DNA of 64,000 nt from Rhabdophis nuchalis (GCA_039707465.1 CM077645.1:165162003-165226002); one strand, 5' to 3'. Shown: positions 13,092 to 24,300, numbered from the stretch's first letter. The notes: generated from the letters alone by a model not told the origin. Program-made: numbers and translations.

Positions 13092-13684
13092 CATTTGCTG
13101 CCATTAAATAGTTGAAGCAAAAGAGGAAGAACTCAAAAATCCTTGCTCACAGTCTACTCGATGAGATTTCAAAATATGTAATAGATTTCAGTAAATCACT
13201 AGTCGCATATATGGAATACCTTCTAGATTTATTGACACTTGTGCTACAAAAATTTATTCTTATTCCTCATTTATTCTTGTGCCAAATCTTTTTACGTACA
13301 TAGTACTATTTCTGCTTTAGGTCGAGATTTAAGTAATATGTAGAAATACAGGCACTAGCAAACACAATTTTTCTGTTCTTAGTAATATTTAGCTTTTAGT
13401 CATTCTGTCCTTTTGCATCTGTAGGAGATATAGGTAGAAATTTCCCACACACAAAAACTAATAAACTAACTCATTAGGACATATTAGGAGTCCATTGAAA
13501 CTGGGAGGAGGGAATTATATGGCAGAATTCATTATTTATCAAAAGTAGGTGCTCTTCCTACCTGTTTGGGGAATTTAATAGATCTACAGTCACTTCCTAC
13601 AGATATATTTAAAATGGTAGATTTCTGAATGATTTATACTAATATCGTTTTAAAACCAAAGCTTTCTGAATTGAATCTGCCTAC
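12346..13684. other. mostly unrecognised AT-rich sequence
   Basis: Contains a half copy of the 'ttggcaactttaag..ttgtggac' hAT MITE sequence near 12905-12935 and a (GT)n microsatellite at 13063-13092. No exon recognised. Confidence 0.45.
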
Positions 13685-13694
13685 ATATTATTAA

Positions 13695-14050
13695 AGTAGG
13701 TGGCTGAGTGAATATGATGTTGAACTTGTTGATCAGAAAGGTCAGCAGTTCAGTGGTTTGAATCCCTAGTGCCGCATAATGGAGTGTGCTCCTGTTACTT
13801 GTCCCAGGTTCTGCCAACCTAGCAGTTTGAAAGCATGTAAAAATGCAAGTAGAAAAATAGGAACCATATTTGGTGGGAAGGTAACAGTGTTCCGTTCGCT
13901 TTTGCCATTTAGTCATGCCAGCCACATGACCATGGAGACATCTTTAGACAGTGCTGGCTCATAGGCTTTGAAACAGAGATGAGCACCACGCCCTAGAATA
14001 GGAAATGACTAGCACATATGTGCGAGGGGATACTTTATCTTTACCTTTAT
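13695..14050 (+). mobile_element. Sauria-type tRNA-derived SINE
   Basis: Near full length. It has a tRNA-related head (ggtggctgagtg... ggttt-gaatccc B-box-like), the 'tgccaacctagcagt' block, 'gggaaggtaacagtgttcc', 'catgccagccacatgacca', 'gatgagcacc' and a tail ending 'tatctttaccttta'. A target-site duplication 'atattattaa' flanks it at 13685-13694 and 14051-14060. This SINE class lacks its own proteins and is thought to use Bov-B LINE machinery. Confidence 0.9.
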
Positions 14051-14214
14051 ATATTATTAAGGTGGCCATCTATAAAAGTTTGTTCACATCTTTTTTTAAA
14101 AATCAATCATGTTGTACATTTTATCACCAAGACAAGATGGATAATGTCCTATCCGATCTACTTTTCAGGTAGCCTCTGATGGTAATCTTTAGTTAGAAGG
14201 TCAACTAGAAGTAT

Positions 14215-14445
14215 TCATTTCATTTTCATTTCATTTATTCAATTTCTATATCGCCCTATCTCCCAACATGGGACTCAGGGCGGTGCACAGGAACTATAAA
14301 ATATAAAAATACAAACAGTCAAAAATGGTTAAAACTAGGATTAAATAAAATTTAGTCCGTGCTGAGGACATTAATTAAAACCCAACTAAAATAATAAAAT
14401 AGCTATACCAGCTATGCCAGGCTATTCAATAACTCTGCCCAAATT
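14215..14445 (-). mobile_element. L2-type LINE 3' end
   Basis: Antisense copy beginning 'catttattcaatttctatatcgccctatctcccaacatgggactcagggcggtgcacagg'-type sequence, followed by an A-rich stretch shared with 11005-11245. No coding part remains. Confidence 0.7.
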
Positions 14446-14812
14446 TTGGTAATGTGAGCATGGTGATTTTGCCTCCTCTTTTTTCCACTTGCTCCCCTCA
14501 TTTTTTCACTTATGAACATTTACTTTAGACAGAACAATTTTTGTTTTTGTGAAACTGTTGCTATATACAGTACAATACAGGCTTACTTATTTTTAGCTTA
14601 GTATCAACAGGCAGAACACTATTATTCTTTCAAATTTACACTTTTAAAAATTTGCCAATTTAAAGTTTAGAAATGCAGTGTTGTAGATTATGGTGAAGGA
14701 TACTACAAGAAGATAAAAATAAAAAGTACACAATGAAATAAAGAAATACATTACATTAAAATAAAGAAATATATTAAATTAGGAGACTGTGTTAGGACCA
14801 ATGGATATAAAC

Positions 14813-14813
<1 letters not shown>

Positions 14814-14842
<29 letters not shown>
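14814..14842 (+). repeat. (AC)n microsatellite
   Basis: About fourteen uninterrupted AC units. Confidence 0.95.
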
Positions 14843-14843
<1 letters not shown>

Positions 14844-16213
14844 TTTCCTGGAAGAAAACAAAAGTGTGAACGAATGAAGAGTTTCAATTCTTTCTATGTA
14901 GAAGATAGATGGGGTAAGAAAAGTGTTTCCATTAAGATGCTTCAGGCTGCTCAGGTTAGCCTAGTGATAAATCCTTCTTTTTTGCACTTAATCTGTCAAT
15001 TGTAAAAAGTTAAGCAACCTCATCAAATTAGAAGACGTCATTGCAGGCACTTTTTTGACAGGCCTAGTAAACAATAGAAGTACATTTGGCAGCATTCAAA
15101 CATCCTGAAATTAGAAAACTGAGAGTAATAAGTTAGAAAATCCTTATGTTGTTATTTTAGCATTCTGATTTATAGTGCTTAGACATCTCCAAAGTTTAAA
15201 AAAATGATTTACCAACTCTAAAATTATCCAAGGGTACTGTGATATCTGAAATGGCCAGAACATACATAAATGCAATTATTTTAGGATTTTAAATAGTTCT
15301 AAGAGTTTTAAATAATGACCTGTTAGGCAAGCTAACATGTAAATCCCAAAGCATCCACCAAAATTACAAAGAAAAAAGATAAAACACATTTTTGTTTAAT
15401 TTTTTTTAACCTTGTTCAACAGTATAAAAAATCTAAGAACAGATATATTGAAATGATGCAATAAAATTAAAGGTTCTAACTTCTCAATCTCTTGTATTTC
15501 TCTGCAACTCCATATTTGCAAACTAGCTGCAATATAAATGATGTGAAATATTATAAAATTTGATTCCAGGTAAACCCATTCTTCTATAAAATAAGGTATT
15601 GAATATCTCGGTCTAGTACAAAATTGTCTTTAGATTTGTGAGTTCATATGACACTTTTCTGGTTAAAAAAAAAGATTACTATGATGATGGTGATGGTGAT
15701 GGTGGTGGTGGTGGTGATGATGATGATGATGATTATGATGATGATGATGATGATTCTGGAGTACCTAAAATTCCAATGTGATTTTTAAAAAATCATCACT
15801 ATTGCTGTTTTTTCTCAGATTAGTGAGAGGTAGCAGTCATTATGTAATTAAACTACTGAGTTTTTCTTTATTCTTTGTCAGTCTATCTACCTTAGAGATA
15901 ATTGCCTGCCAACCATGAATACATACTTATATATTTACAATCTAAAATACATATTAAGTGTGTTCAGGGGTACATGAAGTATGTATTTTGTCAGTGCAAA
16001 AACAAAGTTACATTTAATAATTTAAAAAATTCAATTTAATAGTTGAAGATTAACTGTCCCTAAGTAAGAGGAAATGTAAATGCTTCTAAAGATTTGCCAA
16101 TAAAAATTGCAAAGATTTGTCCAGGCAGTTGCCCAGATCTAAGACTAACTCAAAGATGTGCATGTGTGCTCATGCACACGTGCCCATGCGCACAAACATA
16201 CACCCAAAAGATT
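14843..16213. other. AT-rich sequence with a GAT-type microsatellite
   Basis: A GAT/GGT trinucleotide array lies at 15678-15754. An alternating purine-pyrimidine stretch of tgcatgtg/cacacgtg type lies at 16155-16200. Otherwise nothing was recognised. Confidence 0.5.
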
Positions 16214-16259
16214 AGAGGGCTGGAGACTAAAACATATGAAAAACACTTGTAGGTATTAG

Positions 16260-16416
16260 CAGGGGTATTAATTTACCTTCACTACTGGATTGCAAATGTA
16301 AACACACGGACCATCTCTGCATGTGCAAGACCTTCCACACATGCACAGAGCATAAAAAATAGGACATTGGCGAAGCCTGATTTGAACTGGATCGAACCGG
16401 CTGAATTGCACCATTG
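16260..16416. mobile_element. degraded hAT MITE (cagtggtggg family) inside CR1
   Basis: The left end is 'caggggtatt'. The right end reads in reverse 'caatggtgcaattcagccgg', resembling the cagtggtggg...accgg ends of the elements at 35289, 40742 and 53799. It interrupts the CR1 5' block. The flanking 8-mers match only partly. Confidence 0.45.
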
Positions 16417-16630
16417 GTATGGCTATCTAGAAACAAGAAGGACAGGGAGTGACATGATAGCAGTTTTCCAGTATTGAGGGGCTGCCACAAAGAAAATAGG
16501 TCAACCTATTTTCCAAAGCACCACAAGACAATGGATAATCAAAGAGAGGAACTACCTAGAACCAAGGGGTAATCTCCTAATGTTGGGAACAATTAACCAG
16601 TGGAATGCCTTGTCTTCTGAAATCTCAATG

Positions 16631-16800
16631 GCGCTTTTTCAGCTTTTTCCTGAAGCAACTGGACTTTCTTGGTTTTTTTTTCTTTTGAAGACATTTCACT
16701 TGTCATCAATTCAAAAGAAAAAACAAGAAAGTCCAGTTGCCTCCTGAAAAAGCACCTTTGGGACAACCATGACCTGGATGAATGAGAATCTCTACAGACT
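16631..16800. mobile_element. Penelope-like terminal repeat in inverted pair
   Basis: Left arm 'gaagcaactggactttcttgg' and right arm 'aagaaagtccagttgcctcc' form an inverted pair about a short spacer, followed by 'aaaagcacctttgggacaac' and 'catgacctggatgaatgag'. The same segments flank the GIY-YIG fragment at 41685-42525. It splits the CR1 near 'ttctgaaat' and 'gagaagttgt', which look like the two sides of an eroded target duplication. Confidence 0.6.
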
Positions 16801-16863
16801 TGCCTTGAGAAGTTGTAGGTGCTCTATCACTTACTCAAGCCACTTGTGTGAAATGATATAGAG

Positions 16864-17947
16864 CAGGGGTCCCCAACCTTTTTTGCCCCAGGGACCGGTT
16901 TCATTTTAAAGTAAATTCTGCGGACCGGCTGAGTGGCTCAGCAGTCATGTGACTGGGTGGGCGGGGCCAACTTGGAAAATGTGAAACTCATTTAACAATG
17001 GTCTTGGTTAACAACCAAACTTTTGGCCTCAACTGTGGTCATAAGTTCTTTCTTTCTTTCTTTCTCTCTTTCTTTCTCTGTCTCTTTCTTTCTCTCTCTC
17101 TTTCTTTCTCTTTCTTTCTTTCTCTCTCTCTTTCTTTCTCTTTCTTTCCCCCTTTCTCTCTTTATTTCTTTCTCTTTTTCTTTCTTTCCCTCTTTCTCTC
17201 TTTATTTCTTTCTCTTTCTCTCTTTCTTTCTTTCCCTCTTTCTCTCTCTCTTTCTTTCTCTTTCTCTCTTTTGTCTCTTTCTTCCTCTCTTTTTTTTCTC
17301 TCCTTCCTTTCTGTCTCTTTCTTTCTCTTTCTCTGTCTGTGTTTCTTTCTCTTTCTTTCGCTCTCTCTCCCACTTTCTTTTCTTTCTTACTCTCTATCTC
17401 TCTATCCTTCGTCCCTCCATCTGACACTCTATGTGTGTGTATGTGTCTGTCTGTCTCGCATCCACGCACTTAATCACCCATTCTGTGTCTCTTTCTCTCC
17501 CTGTCTCTGTGTGTGTGTCTGTCACTCTGATTCCCCCCCTCCCTCCCTGTCTCTCTGCCTCTCTCTGTCTGTCTGTTGTCGCCCCCGTCCCCGCACCCCC
17601 ACCGCAGACCCTCCTTAGCCCGTGCTCACTTGCCTTAGCCTGCCTCGCCGCCCGGGCTTGGTTGCTCGTTTGCTCACTCACTCACTGAGAAGGCTCCGTG
17701 TGTGGGGGGGGGAGGAAGGGAATCGGCGGCCGGTAGGGAGGGGCGCCGCCACCCAGGAGTCCCACCGTCGATGAGGGAGGAGGAAGAGCCCAACTCCAAC
17801 AGCGCGAACAGCCGCGCCTGCGTTCTCCCGCATGCTCTGCTCAGGGGGCTGCCCCCTCCTCCCTCCTCCTCCTCTCCGCCCTGCGGCCCAGTTCCCACCC
17901 AGCCACGGACCGGCACCGGTCCGCGGCCCGGGGGTTGGGGACCCCTG
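16864..17947. mobile_element. 1084-bp non-autonomous hAT transposon
   Basis: Perfect 15-bp terminal inverted repeats: 'caggggtccccaacc' at the left and its complement ending at 17947. A perfect 8-bp target duplication 'atatagag' lies at 16856-16863 and 17948-17955, the length expected for hAT elements. No transposase frame is present. The interior is a long pyrimidine tract (17046-17400), CT/GT repeats (17400-17575) and a GC-rich 3' third. It interrupts a CR1 tail. The long open frames inside it are low-complexity artefacts. Confidence 0.93.
17046..17575 (+). repeat. polypyrimidine (CTTT/CT)n tract grading into CT/GT
   Basis: About 350 nt of almost pure C/T on the plus strand (tttctttc, ctctctc), then mixed CTGT/GTGT. 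It lies entirely inside the hAT element. Long mirror-symmetric polypyrimidine DNA of this kind can adopt triplex conformations; that is general knowledge, not shown here. Confidence 0.93.
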
Positions 17948-18589
17948 ATATAGAGTGCCCTGCTTGAGAAGGGGTTAGACTAGAGGACCTCCAAGGTCCC
18001 ATCCAACTCTGTTATTCTGTTACTCTGGTACATACACAGTCTTTACATCTACCAGCTATGCCCTCAGAATCATTAGCAACACTCATGTACAAAAGATGCC
18101 TTTGCATTTCTCTTCCTTCTTTTATTTTTATTTATATTCCAAATATCCATTTTATTCCCCAAAGTGTTTTTGCTCAAAATATTTTGCAGATCCTGAATGA
18201 GTCCTTAGTGTACAATCTTTCTTAAACTTAGAGAAAATGACTTTTATCCACCTTCCTCTAAATGCCTTTTATTTTCACAGCTGTTTATGAGATAATTTTA
18301 GTGAAAAGACAATGGCATCTGCCAAGTTTCCCACCAAGCGTTAGGGTAAAAGAAATATAAAGCCGTGTCTTGCTGGTCTACTTCAGCAGTCCAAGTCCGG
18401 CACTTGTTCTACTACTTGCAATTCATTTTTCTTTCATTTTTTTTATTAACGAAGATTATCATAATATAGAATGCAAATGAAAATAAAGATCATAGGGAAA
18501 TTGGGAAGAGGAAAAAAGAGGAAAAGAGAAGTGCAGGGTAAAGGGAAAAAAGAACAAAAGATATTGATTTCCAACTTTTTTCAACCACA

Positions 18590-18870
18590 GTGTTCCAGCA
18601 TCTAAAGGGCTGCTATAAAGAAGAATGGGTCAACTTTTTCTCCAAAGCACCTGAAGACAGAACAAGAAGCAATGAATGGAAACTAATCTAGGAGAGAACC
18701 AACCTAGAATTAAGGACAGTTAGAACAATTAATCAGTGGAATGACTTGCCTCTAGAAATTGTGAATGCTCCAACACTGGATATTTTAAAGAAGAAATTGG
18801 ACAACCATCTGTCTGAAATTGTTTCTTGCCTAAGCAAGAGGTTGGACTAGTAGACCTCCAAGATCCCTTC
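18590..18870 (+). mobile_element. CR1-type LINE 3' fragment, left part
   Basis: CR1 ORF2 C-terminus and 3' UTR ('ttccagcatctaaagggctgc' through 'ggttggactagtagacctcc'). It stops abruptly at 18870 where an LTR element begins; the missing CR1 tail ('ctactctattactctgttattctg') resumes at 21323, after the 5-bp duplication 'ccttc'. Confidence 0.85.
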
Positions 18871-18938
18871 TGCTGTGTCTTTGCGGTTACGACTGCAAGG
18901 TGTCAGCCGGCGCCAGACAGTCTTCTATTGGCCAAGAT
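18871..18938 (+). repeat. 5' LTR remnant, first part
   Basis: Starts 'tgctgtgtctttgcggttac' and runs to 'cttctattggccaag', matching the first part of the 3' LTR at 21093-21317 ('tgctgtgtcttcgcggtcat', 'cttctattggccaagg'). It is interrupted by CR1. The second part (about 19351-19392: 'ttcaggcaagagaatggtt', 'cgctgattggctg') resumes after that insertion and is then lost at the deletion junction. Confidence 0.8.
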
Positions 18939-19350
18939 TGGAGACTAAAACATATGAAGAATGGTTGCAGGAACTGGGTATGTCTAGTCTAGCGAAGAGA
19001 AGGACAAGGGGATAAATGATAGCAGTGTTCCAATATCAGGGGCTGCCATAAAGAAGAGGGAGTCAAGCTATTCTCCAAAGTACCTGAGGGTAGGACAAGA
19101 AACAATGGGTGGAAACTAATCAAGGAGAGAAGCAACTTAGAACTGAGGAGAAATTTCCTAACAGTTAGAACAATTAGTCAGTGGAACAGCTTGCCTCCAG
19201 AAGTTGTGAATGCCCCAACACTGAAAGTCCTTAAGAAGATGTTGGATCACTATTTGTCTGAAATGGTACAAGGTTCCTGCCTATGCAGGGGGTTGGACTA
19301 GAAGACCTCCAAGTTCCATTCCAACTCTGCTATTGTATTGTATTGTAAGA
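18939..19350 (+). mobile_element. CR1-type LINE 3' fragment nested in the 5' LTR
   Basis: From 'ggagactaaaacatatgaag' to a (TATTG)n tail at about 19330-19350. It encodes the usual CR1 C-terminal segment: 'agaaatttcctaacagttag', 'agtggaacagcttgcctcc', 'gttggactagaagacctcc'. It sits between two halves of the gypsy 5' LTR, so it inserted after the LTR element did. Confidence 0.88.
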
Positions 19351-19391
19351 TGCACTGTTCAGGCAAGAGAATGGTTTACCGCTGATTGGCT

Positions 19392-20560
19392 GAAAGAAAT
19401 TACAGTCAGGTCAATAAGGAGGTGTTGGCAGCCATAGCAGGAACCAAGCAATTCCATGACTATGGCCACCAGTTCCTTCTTGTCACTGACCACAAACCTC
19501 TCTTAGGCATCCTGGCAGGGGACTGACAAACTCCCCCCATCTTGTTACCTCACATGGTAAGATGGTCTGAGTTCCTCTCAGTGTACTTTTACCACCTGTT
19601 TCACAGAGCGGGCAAGCATGTTGGGCACACGGACACCCTTAGCCATTGCCCACTTCCCCTTCCTGTCCAAGACCCAGCACCAGCTTCCATGATTCTGCTG
19701 GTAGAGAACCTTGATTTGCCTCTGTCTGTGGAGGATATTGCGCGCTGTATGTGCCAAGATAGGGTCCTCTCACAGGTTTTTCACTTGGTGATTAGGGATT
19801 GGCCACAAGGGCCTGTATCTGATGTATTTCTGCCATACCAGAGACAGCAGTTTGAACTGTCGGAGCTACAAGGTTCTTCACTTTGGGGCAGATGAGTCAT
19901 AATACCCTTAGAACTCTGGCCCAAGGTACTGGATAGGCTACACAAGACTCACCTGGGCATAGTACACATGAAGGCCCTGGGCCTCAGTTGTGTTTGGTGG
20001 TTGAAACTGGACGAAGCCATCAGTGAATGGGTTGGCAAATGCAAGATGTGCCAGGCCTTTTGCCTGGCTCCGCCCATAGCACCAGTTAAAGAATGGGAGA
20101 GGCTGCAGGATCCTTGGTCTAGATTACATCTCGACTTTGCAGGACCTATGCAAGGAACATCTATACTGGTGGTTGTAGATGCCTTTTCAAAATGGGTCGA
20201 AATAGTACCCATGTCATCCACCATTGCAGAAGCCACCATTCAAGCTTTGCAGTGTTTGTTCATCTGTCATGGAATACTGGACTTGCTGATCTCAGATAAT
20301 GGCCCACAATGGACAGCTGCAATGTTCCAAGCTTTACTCGCCACCCTAGGAGTTAGGTAGGCCCTGATCACCCATTACCATCCAGCCAGTAATGGACGAG
20401 TAGAACAGGCAGTCCGCTCAGCCAAAGAAACAATGGGGACAGGGAACTTGCAGGGTAAAACTACCCACTATCTGTTTTCACAGCATACAATACCATGCCT
20501 GATAACTAATAGAAGTCTGACCAAACTCCTCATGGGCCAGAGATTCAGAATGACATAGAC
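19392..20560 (+). pseudogene. gypsy-type pol remnant: RNase H C-terminus and integrase
   Basis: A single reading frame with three in-frame stops (TGA 19524, TGA 19893, TAG 20358) and no frameshift. The RNase H part shows ERNYSQ, VTDHKPLLG and later HVGHTDTLS. The integrase part shows an HHCC-type zinc finger (HKTHLGIVH ... CKMC), then catalytic-core residues in LHLDFAGP (first Asp), ISDNGPQW (second Asp) and SNGRVEQAV (Glu). The first TGA replaces what is usually an Arg codon in this family and fits CpG decay. The RT domain is absent. In an intact element this enzyme inserts the DNA copy; this one is dead. Confidence 0.88.
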
Positions 20561-21092
20561 AGATTAAACCCCCATTATGACTCCTGCAAACCCTTGCAGT
20601 GGGAAGACATTTGCAGAGAGTCTGCCATGCAGGATTGGGTATTCATACAAAACTTCTCCAGTGACCCTAAATGAGATCCAGTAACAATCACACAAATAAC
20701 AAGGCCCTGTTTTTACAGGGTCTTCTGAATGATGGATGGTAATGGTGGTGCCATATTGAGCATCGCAACAACAGGCCTGACCGCCAAGAAACTGAGGGCA
20801 GATGCTGAACGCCGCCTGCCAGCCAGATCCTCCAACTGCCTCCCCATTTATACCACATTTATACCGTTACCGCCTTGCAAGATCTCATTGGATGGCTCAT
20901 CTGGGGAACTGGGATTTCTCCATATGGCAGCATATCCAGGGCCAGTCGATGAGTGTCCTCCTTTGATCACAGCAGAGAAGGCACTACGTCCTCCTCTGCC
21001 GGAGCTTACCCAGGAACTGAAGCATTAAGGAAGGAGCCAGCATCGTCCCACCTATCTCGCTGTGTACGCCTGCGCAATCTGGGAGGAAAGAG
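20561..21092 (+). other. 3' internal region and polypurine tract of the gypsy relic
   Basis: Sequence between the end of pol and the 3' LTR. A frame at 20729-21028 is open but has no recognised domain. A purine tract 'gggaggaaagag' lies at 21081-21092 immediately before the LTR, the expected place for the plus-strand primer of an LTR element. Confidence 0.6.
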
Positions 21093-21317
21093 TGCTGTGT
21101 CTTCGCGGTCATAACTGGCACCAGGCAGTCTTCTATTGGCCAAGGAGTTCAGGCAGGAGAATGGTTGATCGCTGATTGGCTGCCCGTTTGACAGCTAGCA
21201 TATAAATAGCTGTCAAATGGATACCATTCTGTTCTGTTGTTAAAAAGTTATATTTAATAAAGACAAGTGTTTGTTGCAGAGAACGCCTCAGTATTCTTTT
21301 GTCACCACATATATACA
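21093..21317 (+). repeat. 3' LTR of the gypsy relic (225 bp)
   Basis: Begins TG (tgctgtgtcttcgcgg) and ends CA (tatataca), followed by the 'ccttc' duplication. It contains a TATA-like 'tataaa' at 21201-21206 and a polyadenylation signal 'aataaa' at 21256-21261, in the correct order for U3-R-U5. Confidence 0.85.
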
Positions 21318-24300
21318 CCTTCCTACTCTATTACTCTGTTATTCTGTTAAATATAAAGTTGCTATTCACTTTTTATAGCTGAAATATATTTTATATATAT
21401 TCCATTTAATCAGGAAGTGCCATTTTAACAAACCACCTAAAAAAGAAAAGGAAAGTCCAGCTGTTACTAAGATTGAAATGCTAACTAGAATCAGATTGGT
21501 AAATGCTTGAATGGGAGACCAACTGGAAACTATGGACTGATACATCTCTTTAAAAAATTCCTGAAAGAAATCAATGGCACAGAATTTTAATATTGTTGCC
21601 AAGAAGTCAACATAAGAAGTTGGGTATTACCAAGAAGGTGCAGGAGTTAAATTTGAATCAAAGGAGTTTTTATTTTGACTATTTCTTTTTAAAAAAAATA
21701 TTTGTTTATGTCAAATATGATTAGATGAGGGAGGGAGGGAGAGAGAGAAAGAGAGAAAGAGAGAGAGAGAGCTCATATATAATTAGCAATGTGATTCAAT
21801 GTTGCAGTAATTTATGTGGGCATCCTGAAAAAAAAAAAGCTAATTGTAATTTTTACTTTGGAAGGCGAATTTCCTAAGACATGTTTGAATATATATTTAG
21901 CACTTCTTTGCAATTGATGGTGCACCAAGTGCTTATCCGATACAATTATGCTTCTGCTATAAGTGACCCTCACACATTTGTCAAATCACAATGCTAAAGC
22001 AGCTAAATTCTTTCTGCTATAGACCCTTATTTATTTAAATCATTTTTTGGGCTGCATAATATGCAATTAATTAAAGGAGCAGCACAAACCATTTTGGAGT
22101 GACTGGAACAGAAAAGCTATAAAATAAACGTGAGCATCCATTCATTTCTAAACAGAATCTTTAAATCCTCTTTAAAACCAGCCTGGAGTGAGTCTTGCAC
22201 ATATTACAGAACAATGATAGCACCATTTAAAAGAGCTCTATTCTTGAATTCACCATCCAATATATTATCTATGGATATGTAAATACAGCCTTTGGCCATT
22301 TTTAAAATGCAGGTGAATTAATCTAGCACTTTGAATGAAAGAACTTTAAATGTGGTCTTAAAAACTATTACCTTAACACTTTTAATTGGGCCTAAAAGCA
22401 CAGTAGTCATTAATGCAGCCGATACAATATCAGTGTTATATTCTTTGATTTATACTGTGAAAATTAATAAACGATGGTACTCTATATATGAAGAAGCAGC
22501 TTCTCTCTCTATCCCCAAATATTTTAAAGGCATCACATAGTATATTACAGAGTCTTTCCCCACTGCCAACTTCAAATGATATGCACCCATCATGGACATG
22601 TCAGAAAACGGCACCAGCATATAAACGACTGTCTCCATTGCCAATCTCTCTCCAAAATTTATTATTTATGGTCTTGCTGCTGAATGGGTGTATCTTGATT
22701 TTGAATGCAAGGCGTATTAAGTAAAGCAATTGGTGAATTTGATTTCGCTTTCTTTGCATAATGTTATCAGCCTCTGGGAACTACGTACCAAATCTATCAT
22801 GAGGCATATATGTATATATGCATGCATTTTATTCAATTTGCAGAGCCCTCCATCTCAAACCAGTGACTCTGGTTGTGTATTATGTATTGTTTATTTAGAA
22901 CTAGCTGATAACCTGATATTGCTTGGGTATTTATTTGTAGGAGGAAAATGTCCAGACCAAAAATAATTTCTAAGGATTTTCGCCCTTGCCAGAGGGAGCC
23001 CCCTTGTGGAGTACTGTGAAGCCATTACCATGGCAAGTCCACTCTGCTGTACAGTAGAAGCCAGTACGGCACTAAGATACAATAGGCTGTATTGTGTGTT
23101 TATGTGTGTGTGTGTGCACGCACGCGCACACACGCGTGCTGACTCTTTCACTTTACAAGGAAGCTCCACTGATAAGAAAGAAATCAAATTGCCATTGTTT
23201 TCATGGAAAAGTAGGTGAGGGGAAACAGCATTAAGGGAATTGTCCAGTGTGAAGATGTGATTATCTGTTGTCTGGAATGAATACACGGCAATCTGTTGGC
23301 CAAGGGGTCAAATAGAATTTAAAAAATAATAATTTAGAGTGAACTGTTACGAAAAAAACTACAGGAGAAGCTGCCAAGTATCTTCCCATATCTGTTCAAA
23401 ATTTTGGGTTATTATTTGGTAAAAACCTTATATAGAATTTCTATATAATTTCTCAAATTTCTTATATGTTTTTTTTTTAATCAGATCAATCAAAACAGGA
23501 CCAACTGCCATGAGGCAGAAACAAAACACCCTAACATCATTTTCTGACTACGTTCTTCTAGAAAGAATTTGAGCCACTTTATAATAATGGCCACGGCAAT
23601 CTTATTTAAAGGGTATCAGTTTCAGTCTCTCGGGCCATAAAATGAGATTCTATTTCTCCATCTGTTTCTTGCTAGAAAGATAATGGAAAATAATGGTCTT
23701 CCCCCAAAAAAGGCTGAAAATTAACTTGGAATGTGTTCAAAATAGACAAAACAGAAACCACGACTTTTTATACTTTCTCCTCAAGATTTATCTTGTATAC
23801 AAGATAATCATTATTCAGAAGGAAGGATATTTTTAAAAGTTTGGGTGAAAGTACCTAGCGACATCTTAAAGGCAAGCTGAACAATACCCTTTGATAATTA
23901 TTAATTTCCTTCAAGGTCCAGATGGTCACTTCAGATGCGGCAGAGTTCAGATGGCCATGGATAATCCAAGAATAAGTGGTGGGTTTCAAGATACCAAGAA
24001 AGGTCATCCTTTCCAAAACAGCATGAGAGAAGAAATTCTGGCAAAATCTATCTCTTATTCACTCTAGTGGTCTCCTTGCTAGGCTGTTTTGTATGTTTTA
24101 CGTGTACTTTCTCTGATATCCTCAAAGTCACAGTAAATTGATTTAAATGTCATCCTCAAAAAAATCTTGAAATATGAAAAAAAAGATTTAAAAACTATCT
24201 TACTTTATTTCTATTTTATTTTAATCAGTTTAAGAGATTTGTCTGGGCATAGGTTCTGAATATGAAACATATTTTCCAGAGTCTTAAGTGAATAGAAGCT

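Larger units (their letters stand above)
16214..18025 (+). mobile_element. CR1-type LINE fragment broken by three later insertions
   Basis: CR1 blocks appear in order: 'ggctggagactaaaacatatga' (16219), 'acatgatagcag...ttccagtattgaggggctgcc' (16452 on), 'aattaaccagtggaatgcc' (about 16590), 'cttgagaagttgtaggtgctc' (16803), and after a large gap 'gccctgcttgagaagg', 'gaggacctccaaggtccc' and 'tgttattctgtta' (17957-18025). The gaps are filled by a hAT-family piece (16260-16416), a Penelope-like end (16631-16800) and a 1084-bp hAT element (16864-17947). Confidence 0.8.
18871..21317 (+). mobile_element. gypsy (Ty3)-type LTR retrotransposon, internally deleted relic
   Basis: Flanked by a 5-bp duplication 'ccttc' (18866-18870 and 21318-21322) inside a CR1 tail. 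It has a partial 5' LTR (18871-18938 plus about 19351-19392), then joins directly to the RNase H coding region, so the leader, gag, protease and reverse transcriptase are missing. The integrase region, a 3' non-coding part and a complete 3' LTR (21093-21317) follow. Its 5' LTR is split by a CR1 (18939-19350). The copy cannot transpose by itself. Confidence 0.85.

Noticed and set aside
16998..17688. Long open frames on both strands (up to 206 residues), rich in Ser/Leu/Phe or Arg/Lys/Glu
   Set aside because: They are translations of the CTTT/CT microsatellite inside a hAT element; low complexity with no domain.
19542..19895. A separate gene starting at an internal Met
   Set aside because: It is the same frame as the RNase H and integrase segments, bounded only by premature stops in a gypsy relic.
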